The position numbers and the translations under genes are program-made. The notes under the pieces are model-generated. The model did no database searches and had not been told where the DNA came from. It was given only the letters and a program-made list of their open reading frames with translations. Below are positions 1 to 5,943 of a stretch of DNA of 36,029 nt, in pieces (the first letter of the stretch is position 1; every line of letters begins with the position of its first letter). Source of the DNA: a virus; IMG/VR virus record IMGVR_UViG_3300030107_002598, positions 1-36,029 of that record; one strand, 5' to 3'.

Positions 1-885
1 TTGAATGCGGGATTGTGCGACAACGTCGAGAAGGTTCGGAATGCCATTCGGAACGCCTCGGACCCCTACTCCCTAGTGGAAGTCCACGGTCTCCAGAACG
101 CCCCGATTGACTCCATCTTGCGATGGTCTACCCCTCCCGGGCTCACGCCGAGTTTCGATAACATGCGGGGCAGATGTATCCAGATCATTGAGTTTATTCT
201 TGGACTTCCGCAGTATTCACGCGGCGCAGTCGGTGTCGCTGACGTGGCGACCGAGGTGGCTCTCGCGGACACAGCACTACGGACCCGGAACGGACGCCGT
301 ATCAAGGCCATTCACGATGTCATCCGAGATTGGGCAACCAAGATCGTAGCCCTCTACGAAGAGTTCTTGGATGAGGAGACGGTCCTCCCACTTCGACTCA
401 CTGACTCCAAGGAAGTCCTCGAAGCAACCCGAGAGGAGTTGGCGTTCCGTGATGTCAACGCTGAGGAGGATCCAATGGAGTGGGACTACGAGGCCTTGCC
501 CTATTCTCCCACAGAGAACAATCGCCTCGTTCAACTCCAGATGATTCAAAACAATTTGGAGACGCTCCTCCAGTTGCCGGGTGTGGACCAACAGAAGGTC
601 GTCTTCAAATACCTTGACCTCCTCCAACTACGCGAGGCGGCAATACCTGCTCCTCCTCCAGGGGCGATGCAGCCCGGTGCGCCGTTGCCCGGTGAGCAGA
701 TGCCACAGCAGGTGGATGAGGCAGGCCTGCCCAACGTGATGGCAGGCGAGATGCCTATGGGAACTGAGCCTCCACAGGCCCCACTCCCCTTCGGTGGTCC
801 AGGCTCTACCAACCAGTCCCTCAATACGGCGTCTGTAATCGGTGGCCATAAGGGTTCTGGCTTTGACATCCCGGGAGTAAGTTGA
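1..885 (+). CDS. Portal protein, C-terminal part (5' end outside window)
   Basis: The reading frame is open from the first base, so this is the 3' part of a longer gene. The first 150 residues are mostly helical, with an ATE-type segment (GVADVATEVALADTALRTR) followed by long amphipathic helices, as in the stem and wing region of podovirus-type portals. The last 80 residues are rich in Pro, Gly, Met and Gln, a typical disordered portal tail. The next genes are a zinc ribbon, scaffold and capsid, which is the standard portal-scaffold-capsid order. A portal is the dodecameric ring through which DNA is packaged and ejected. The terminase would be expected upstream, outside the window. The stop shares one base with the next start (TGATG). 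The call is an inference from context and helical pattern; the N-terminal core is not visible. Confidence 0.6.
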   Translation: MNAGLCDNVEKVRNAIRNASDPYSLVEVHGLQNAPIDSILRWSTPPGLTPSFDNMRGRCIQIIEFILGLPQYSRGAVGVADVATEVALADTALRTRNGRRIKAIHDVIRDWATKIVALYEEFLDEETVLPLRLTDSKEVLEATREELAFRDVNAEEDPMEWDYEALPYSPTENNRLVQLQMIQNNLETLLQLPGVDQQKVVFKYLDLLQLREAAIPAPPPGAMQPGAPLPGEQMPQQVDEAGLPNVMAGEMPMGTEPPQAPLPFGGPGSTNQSLNTASVIGGHKGSGFDIPGVS

Positions 886-1286
886 TGCCCATTTACGAAA
901 TCTTCTGTGAGGAGTGCGGGCCAGGGGAAGAGTATGCGAAAGTCGCTGACCGCGACAACATCCATTGCCCGGGCTGCCATCGCAAGGTTGAACGTATCCT
1001 TTCGCCTGTGACAACAGTGGGAATTGTCTGGGATAATCGAGTACATGTTCCGCAAATTGGTAGAACCTTCCAGAGTAATTCCGAGATGCGGCAATATGAG
1101 AAGGACAACCCTGGTTTTGCCTTTATGACAAAGAACAGTCCCGAGTGGAGAAAGAAGCTCGACCGGTCACGGGAGCGAGTTGATAAGCTCGCTAAGCGGT
1201 CTGGATTCTCAGACTGGGATGCCATGCAGAAACATGGTCGCGAAGAAAAGAAGAAAAAAGCGGCTAAGGCTAACTCTGCTGGTTGA
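885..1286 (+). CDS. FmdB-type zinc-ribbon protein
   Basis: The start is the ATG at 885, overlapping the portal stop by one base; a TTG one codon upstream is less likely. The N-terminus MPIYEIFCEECG matches the FmdB/CxxC-CxxC zinc-ribbon family. One CxxC pair is in EIFCEECG and a second in HCPGCHRKVERILSP, within the first 40 residues, together able to bind one zinc ion. The remaining 90 residues are a charged helical tail ending in a Lys-rich stretch (EEKKKKAAKA). Small FmdB-like proteins are common between portal and scaffold genes in tailed phages; their function is not established, and a regulatory or assembly role is only guessed. The last codon and stop overlap the -35 box of the promoter that follows. 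Confidence 0.75.
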   Translation: MPIYEIFCEECGPGEEYAKVADRDNIHCPGCHRKVERILSPVTTVGIVWDNRVHVPQIGRTFQSNSEMRQYEKDNPGFAFMTKNSPEWRKKLDRSRERVDKLAKRSGFSDWDAMQKHGREEKKKKAAKANSAG

Positions 1287-1310
1287 CATTTCTACTATGT
1301 CCAGTATAGA
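1283..1310 (+). promoter_or_regulatory. Sigma-70-like promoter for the scaffold/capsid genes
   Basis: A perfect -35 box TTGACA lies at 1283-1288 and a -10 box TATAGA at 1305-1310, separated by 16 bp. The -35 overlaps the stop codon of the zinc-ribbon gene. Transcription would begin near 1317, just ahead of the gene starting at 1334. This is the best sigma-70-type match noticed in the window. It would allow extra transcription of the scaffold and capsid genes, whose products are needed in high copy number. Confidence 0.6.
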
Positions 1311-1333
1311 CCATTATACCTAGCGAGGTTTTA

Positions 1334-1684
1334 ATGCCACTTCCAGGTCAGACCCCAGAGGGTCCCGAAGGTAAATACACTCCACTCCAAATGGCTGACT
1401 GGCTTATTGAGAAGGCTAGTGAGTTCAAGAGTGGTCAAGACCTCCTCGATGAAATGGGGCGTCAAGGCTTCGATTTGGCTTCCTCCGAGGCCGCTCCGAT
1501 GGAAGACCCCATGGCAGACATGCTGGGTGAGCCTCCAATGGAAGAGCCCCCTATGGACGAGGACAAGGGTAAGGGCAAGAAGAAGGTCTCCCTTTCGATC
1601 ATGCGTATCGGCGCAGCCGAGAAGGCGATTGACAAGGACAAGAAGGCTAAGAAGAAGGCCAAGGACGAAGAGGAAGGCTACTGA
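1334..1684 (+). CDS. Small charged protein, unknown function
   Basis: This is a 116-residue protein not recognised from sequence. The N-terminal 50 residues could form a small helical domain (YTPLQMADWLIEKASEF). A Met/Pro/Glu/Asp-rich linker follows (residues 55-77), then a strongly Lys-rich C-terminus (KDKKAKKKAKDEEEGY). An alternating acidic and basic tail is typical of small assembly factors or scaffold partners. It is the first gene after the 1283-1310 promoter, with GCGAGG ahead of the ATG. Its stop overlaps the scaffold start by one base, suggesting translational coupling. A role in procapsid assembly is inferred only from position. Confidence 0.6.
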   Translation: MPLPGQTPEGPEGKYTPLQMADWLIEKASEFKSGQDLLDEMGRQGFDLASSEAAPMEDPMADMLGEPPMEEPPMDEDKGKGKKKVSLSIMRIGAAEKAIDKDKKAKKKAKDEEEGY

Positions 1685-2526
1685 TGGCTGATGACGCGAC
1701 TCCGACTAGCGTTGAAGCACCCGTAGAGAGCGCACCCGTTGAGAGTGCGCCCGCTGCGGAGCCTGCTGCTGTTGAGGCTGCCCCTGATACCTCTGCCGAT
1801 ACCAGCGCACCTACTACCGAGTCACGCCCCAGCGCCGATGACTTTGGTTGGGATGACTGGGACGGCGAGCACTCCGGGCTACCCGAGGACATTTCTCCTT
1901 GGGCAGAAAAAGTTTCGTCGTACCACTCGAAGCGCCATCAGGCGGAGATCGACGAGCACAATCAGTCGTATGAGAGGCTGTCCAAGCTCTACAACGACTA
2001 CCTACTCTCGGGAGAAGATCCCCGGGTCGCTGAACTGACCACTGCTAGTAAGGAGTGGGAGGAGAAGTACAACAACATCAACTCCGAGTTCGAGACTTAT
2101 CGGGCTGGGATTCAGAATCAACTGGAGACTGATGCGAAGGAATGGGCCGACACATTCATCGCGAAGCACAAGGATGTCCTCCAAGGTGAGAACATTCCTA
2201 AGTTCGAGGCAGCGCTTGCCGCTGGCTGGGAACCAGAAGATATCGTGGTGTATCTGGGATTAGACGCTAAGGCGCAAGCCGAAGCCGATGCCGCCCTCAA
2301 GGCCGGTGCCCCATCCAATTTCGCTTTGAAGTATGCCCAGAGGACTGTTGAGCCGCCCAAGCAGGCTCCTCCCCCTCGGGCTGCATCTCACATAGTTTCC
2401 GGCGCTGATGTCGGATCTCGTCCCTCCAAATCCACTCGCGGTCTGAACGACATTAAAAGTCTGGAAGAACGTCGGAAATTGGTTTCGGAAAGGGCAATTC
2501 GAAAATCCAGAAGTGGAAGGAGTTGA
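1684..2526 (+). CDS. Capsid assembly scaffolding protein (putative)
   Basis: The 280-residue protein has the architecture of a phage scaffold. It starts with an Ala/Pro/Glu-rich disordered region (residues 1-60). A helical, coiled-coil-prone and acidic centre follows (about 75-160), including EEKYNNINSEFETYRAG. A Pro-rich linker leads to a basic C-terminal helix ending RAIRKSRSGRS. In P22-like phages a basic C-terminal helix of the scaffold binds the coat protein. The gene lies immediately before the capsid gene, three bases apart, and its start overlaps the preceding stop. Scaffolds diverge quickly, so the assignment rests on composition, length and position. Confidence 0.7.
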   Translation: MADDATPTSVEAPVESAPVESAPAAEPAAVEAAPDTSADTSAPTTESRPSADDFGWDDWDGEHSGLPEDISPWAEKVSSYHSKRHQAEIDEHNQSYERLSKLYNDYLLSGEDPRVAELTTASKEWEEKYNNINSEFETYRAGIQNQLETDAKEWADTFIAKHKDVLQGENIPKFEAALAAGWEPEDIVVYLGLDAKAQAEADAALKAGAPSNFALKYAQRTVEPPKQAPPPRAASHIVSGADVGSRPSKSTRGLNDIKSLEERRKLVSERAIRKSRSGRS

Positions 2527-2529
2527 TAG

Positions 2530-3009
2530 ATGGCTATTTCAGCCGACGTCCTCGCTTCGGCGCTACAGGATCTAGCGCCGGGGTATTCCGAAACCTTCAT
2601 GAAGTGGCATCCGATCTTTGAGAAGATTGTCGCTCGTGGAGGAGTTCAAACCAAGGACCTTCAAGGCCCATACAAGCAGTTCACTGTGGTTACGCAGGGA
2701 CCCGGCTCGACGACGGAAGTTGTCTACGGTTCGGAGCTTGTGAAGGGTGGTCGTAAGCAGGTTGCCTCCTCGGGCACCAGCTACGCCCCGCGCCTCATTC
2801 ACGCGTTCGACGTTCCCCGTAAGGAACTCGACGAGGCGAATGGCGCACAAGACTTGGCGCGTATCCTTGAGAAGTACCCGGAGCTAGCCATGGGCGAGTT
2901 CCATGAGCAGATTGCTTCGCAGCTTGGTACGGGCGCAGGCGCTAACAACCTGGGCGGCTTCATGACGCTCAATGGTGGCGTAGGCGATGCCAGTGCGGGC
3001 AACCCGTAA
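2530..3009 (+). CDS. Major capsid protein, N-terminal half (frame broken)
   Basis: This frame encodes 159 residues and ends at TAA 3007-3009. It begins MAISADVLASALQDLAPGYS and contains the N-arm and E-loop-like segment of an HK97-fold coat protein of the epsilon15 gp7 type: KQFTVVTQGPGSTTEVVYG, then FDVPRKELDEANGAQDLARI and FHEQIASQLGTGAGANNLGG. The rest of the fold continues in the next frame downstream. No stable coat protein is expected from this half alone. The two halves together give about 358 residues, near the usual length for the family. Either one extra base is present in the sequence or ribosomes shift +1 here. The most likely junction is between 2984 and 3007. Confidence 0.8.
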   Translation: MAISADVLASALQDLAPGYSETFMKWHPIFEKIVARGGVQTKDLQGPYKQFTVVTQGPGSTTEVVYGSELVKGGRKQVASSGTSYAPRLIHAFDVPRKELDEANGAQDLARILEKYPELAMGEFHEQIASQLGTGAGANNLGGFMTLNGGVGDASAGNP

Positions 3010-3607
3010 CGGACTCTTCGAGTTCGCGGCCCCCGCTTCGCAGGCTGGCGTTGTCCATGCTCTCGACAAGGGCACCGTGACTGGTTGGGAAAACCAGTTC
3101 GAGACCATCTCCGGTTTCGCGAACGACGGTCGTCGCAAGATGCGCGAAGTGTACTACACTTGTTCGCGTCAGGGCAAGACTCGCGGCAAGGTCGATCTGA
3201 TCTTGGCTGATGAGGCTTCATACCACAACTACCTCGAAGACCTTGAGGACTTCGTGCAGGTTGGTAGCGTTGAGAACGATCACTCCCCCGCCGACGTGCG
3301 TCAGGGCGTGAAGTTCATGGACGCGACGATGTGGCTGGAAGATGCCATCGACATCACGAGCACTGCCTTCCCGACCAACTCCGGTCGTAGCGGTGGTACC
3401 TCGCCAGGTGTGATGTACTTCCTCAACTCGAAGACCTTCCACGCTTACACCCTTTCGGGTGAGGGCGGCGGCGGTTACTTCAAGACCTCTGGCCCGTTCC
3501 GTATTCCGGAGCAGGACCTGTTCCGCTATGAGATCATCCTCTACATGGGTCTCTACTGCGACCAACTCCGAGCCAACGGTGCCATCATCGGTGGCGCGAA
3601 CGCCTAG
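2987..3607 (+). CDS. Major capsid protein, C-terminal half (frame broken)
   Basis: This frame carries the rest of the coat protein. The ATG at 2987 is probably not a real start; no ribosome binding site suits it, and the coding part is best read from about 3008. The P-domain helix (GWENQFETISGFANDGRRKM) precedes a VDLILADEASYHNYLEDL strand-helix. The C-terminal A-domain shows GVMYFLNSKTFHAY and later DLFRYEIILYMGLYC followed by NGAIIGGANA. In the epsilon15-gp7-type coat family the matching segments read like HMYFLNTK and ILWMGNL, which is why this family is proposed. The protein would form the icosahedral shell. The stop at 3605-3607 is followed by GGGAGG for the next gene. Confidence 0.8.
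   Translation: MPVRATRNGLFEFAAPASQAGVVHALDKGTVTGWENQFETISGFANDGRRKMREVYYTCSRQGKTRGKVDLILADEASYHNYLEDLEDFVQVGSVENDHSPADVRQGVKFMDATMWLEDAIDITSTAFPTNSGRSGGTSPGVMYFLNSKTFHAYTLSGEGGGGYFKTSGPFRIPEQDLFRYEIILYMGLYCDQLRANGAIIGGANA
3001..3010 (+). other. Frame-change site in the capsid gene
   Basis: The zero frame reads GGC AAC CCG TAA and the downstream frame needs a +1 move, after which translation reads AAC GGA CTC TTC (N G L F). CCG-TAA is a poor slip site because the proline tRNA cannot re-pair well with CGT. Deleting one C from the CCC at 3003-3005, or one G from 2997-2999, would restore a single frame. A base-call or natural indel is therefore favoured over programmed shifting. Confidence 0.6.
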
Positions 3608-3618
3608 GGAGGTTCGAT

Positions 3619-4119
3619 ATGTCTGGAACTGCTTTTGGTGGAAGTGTTACTCGCGTAACGACCACCCAGGAATTGCCACTCGGCTTCCAAGTTACCGTCC
3701 CGAATGGTGATCTTGGGATGCAGAAGTGGGTCTACGTCTTCAATGACGAGGCTTCGACTGCTTTTGCCGTCGGGCAAATCATCTACCGCGACCCAAGTGC
3801 GGCCACGCAGGACTTTTACGGGGGGCTTATTGCGCCCGTAGATGTCCACCAGCCCAAGGTCATGGTGTTGGGTGTTGCCCAACATGCCATCGCCGCAGGC
3901 TCGTATGGCTTCATTCTTCTGAAGGGTGTCGGCACAATCTTGGCGGGCACTGCCGCGTTGACATTGGACACCCCGTTCACCTCTGGCGGCGCGGACAATG
4001 CCGGTAGGGCTATCGACTACGCTGATGGCACTAACAACGAAAATATCGCTGTTATCGGACACACAGCCACTGCCATTGCTGGCGATGCCACCGGTACCGC
4101 TTACATCGACTGTGACTGA
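3619..4119 (+). CDS. Capsid decoration / head-associated protein (putative)
   Basis: The 166-residue protein is rich in Ala, Gly, Thr and Val, with predicted beta strands and no membrane segment. The pattern ...VLGVAQHAIAAGSYGFILLKG followed by GTILAG and NIAVIGHTATAIAG is typical of small beta-barrel proteins coded directly after a capsid gene, which bind the outside of the shell or form fibre bases. GGGAGG stands 5-6 bases before the ATG. The assignment rests on position and beta pattern. It shares the general style of the protein at 21017-21916, but no close alignment is claimed. Confidence 0.55.
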   Translation: MSGTAFGGSVTRVTTTQELPLGFQVTVPNGDLGMQKWVYVFNDEASTAFAVGQIIYRDPSAATQDFYGGLIAPVDVHQPKVMVLGVAQHAIAAGSYGFILLKGVGTILAGTAALTLDTPFTSGGADNAGRAIDYADGTNNENIAVIGHTATAIAGDATGTAYIDCD

Positions 4120-4141
4120 CATCTGATTTGGAGAGGCGACC

Positions 4142-5656
4142 ATGAACCTGAAGGATATCCGACAGGCTATCTTTGATTCGGCGGATTGGTCGCCCCTCCA
4201 AAGTTCAGACGCGGTGGGCACTGCCAACCGCTTCATCAACCGTGCTTACAATGTAATCGCGGAAGATGCCCCCTATCTGTTCTTCGAGTCGCAGGTGAAG
4301 CTGGCGACGAAGGCAGATTTTTCGCCGGGGACTGGCGATACTCTAGAGATGACCACAGTAGATGACTACTGGGTGCTCACTCGTAGTGCCGCAGGCACTA
4401 CTGCTGGCGGGTGGCCTACGGCTGCCGCCGATGATGGGGACTGGGATGGCAGAATGATTGCCATTACAGATCCCCGTGGTGTCGTTCGTAGACGTCGAAT
4501 CCGTACAATGTGGAAGGATGGATCTACAGAGTACCTCACGATTGACAAGCCGTGGCCGAACATCACGGACACGGGAATGACCTACAAGGTCTACTCGGAC
4601 GCATACTACCTGCCAGACGATGTCATCATGGTCAACTCGATGCGCCTCTACGAGGACGGCAAGACTTGGCCACTCGTTATGGTAGGACAGCTTGAGGCGG
4701 AAGATGCGGGGTTCGTCGATACGACTTCGAATTCCATTACTGGGGTTCCTCGATACGCATTCCGCCGAGGTCATTTTAAGCTACCGTCTCCTGCCACTGC
4801 ACCCGTCGCAACCGTCACAAGCGACACCGGCTCGTTCGATACGGCAGAGTTTGAGGCACCCGGTACGTTTCGCTACATCTACACTTGGGTATGGGGCCGA
4901 CGTGATGATGAAGTTGCGGACATGGGGCCACTGACTAACGCATCGGGTGGGGCACCTCGTAAGCGTCCGCCGATGTGGGAGTCTTCTCCCAGCCCGGCGA
5001 GTGCGCTAGTCACGGTAGCCCGGGACCAGAAGGTTACGCTGACGATCCCGCCGAACCCCCACCTCCTGGGCTTCGGAGACGACGCAGGCGGACGCTACCA
5101 GCGAACAGGGTGGCGAGCCCGCATCTACCGTCGTCGTGAGTCGATTGATACTGCGACGGATGCCCAGACCGCGTTGGAGGTTTCGGACCAGTACTACCTA
5201 ATTGGCGAGCAACTCGCTACGAGTAGTTCTTCCGAGGATACTGGCGTCACTATCCCCGACTACACTCGGAGACTCCGCAATGTCAACGGCTACCAGTCCT
5301 TTGGACTTCATCCGTGGCCTGATGCTCGATACGAGGTCGACATCCGATGCGTTCGGCGTCCCGAGCCTCTCGTCCATGATCAGGATGCTCCTCGACTACA
5401 TCCGGACGCTGTGGAAATCCTAATCCAACAGACGCTCGCCTATATGTACGAGAAGCTGGGCGACTTCAATGGGTTGGCGCTAGCGAACCAGCGCTACGAG
5501 AGTCGACTTTCGGTCCTAGCCAAGCGCTACAGCGACCTTCAATCTTCTGCCGTTGTGACTGCCCGACGCCCAGCCCGGGCTATGAGGGGCGGGCGCAGAC
5601 AGCGCAGATGGTATAAGTTAGTTACGGACTCCGCAAGTTGGGGACCGTTCGGTTGA
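4142..5656 (+). CDS. Head-tail connector / adaptor-like protein (putative)
   Basis: The 504-residue protein starts MNLKDIRQAIFDSADW and has an early helix (AVGTANRFINRAYNVIAEDA) followed by aromatic residues and YYLPDDVIMVNSM, a pattern seen in adaptor or tail-tubular-A-like proteins that bind under the portal. The middle (residues about 220-300) is a beta-rich insertion (TFRYIYTWVWGRRDDEVADM). The C-terminal part returns to helices (DAVEILIQQTLAYMYEKLGD), and the tail is Arg-rich. It lies between the decoration and tail nozzle genes, as expected for a connector. It is larger than T7 gp11 because of the insertion. Other head-completion roles are possible. Confidence 0.5.
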   Translation: MNLKDIRQAIFDSADWSPLQSSDAVGTANRFINRAYNVIAEDAPYLFFESQVKLATKADFSPGTGDTLEMTTVDDYWVLTRSAAGTTAGGWPTAAADDGDWDGRMIAITDPRGVVRRRRIRTMWKDGSTEYLTIDKPWPNITDTGMTYKVYSDAYYLPDDVIMVNSMRLYEDGKTWPLVMVGQLEAEDAGFVDTTSNSITGVPRYAFRRGHFKLPSPATAPVATVTSDTGSFDTAEFEAPGTFRYIYTWVWGRRDDEVADMGPLTNASGGAPRKRPPMWESSPSPASALVTVARDQKVTLTIPPNPHLLGFGDDAGGRYQRTGWRARIYRRRESIDTATDAQTALEVSDQYYLIGEQLATSSSSEDTGVTIPDYTRRLRNVNGYQSFGLHPWPDARYEVDIRCVRRPEPLVHDQDAPRLHPDAVEILIQQTLAYMYEKLGDFNGLALANQRYESRLSVLAKRYSDLQSSAVVTARRPARAMRGGRRQRRWYKLVTDSASWGPFG

Positions 5657-5670
5657 TCTAAGGAGATAGC

Positions 5671-5943
5671 ATGTCCGACCCTATCACTGTTGCAAAGCCT
5701 AAGCAGAACGAGCCTCCCCGACTGGTGGCTGGTGCCATCTACTACTCGGTCCAAGACGGCTTGGAAGAGTACGCTACCTGCATGGCGACCAAGAAGATTG
5801 CGGGACGCCTTTACGGCTACCTTCAGCGTGTTGGCTGGAAGCCCCTGGAATTGGAGGAAGGCTCCGAGGAGTCCAAGCAGTGGAAGCTGCACTGGGAGCC
5901 TGTCGTACCTAAGAAGCGGGGTCGTCCGCGTAAGGTGGCCTAA
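5671..5943 (+). CDS. Small protein with C-terminal AT-hook
   Basis: A 90-residue protein with AAGGAG seven bases before its ATG. The body could fold into a small alpha/beta domain (AIYYSVQDGLEEYATCMAT, then LYGYLQRVGWKPLEL). The last residues, PKKRGRPRKVA, contain a classical AT-hook core (RGRP flanked by Lys/Arg), which binds the minor groove of AT-rich DNA. Its place between connector and tail nozzle genes suggests a virion or DNA-end role, but that is inference. The stop overlaps the next start by one base (TAATG). Confidence 0.6.
   Translation: MSDPITVAKPKQNEPPRLVAGAIYYSVQDGLEEYATCMATKKIAGRLYGYLQRVGWKPLELEEGSEESKQWKLHWEPVVPKKRGRPRKVA

Noticed and set aside
2987-3007. Independent start for the capsid C-terminal half at ATG 2987
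   Set aside because: No ribosome binding site precedes it, and the C-terminal half alone lacks the N-arm and E-loop needed for a coat protein fold.
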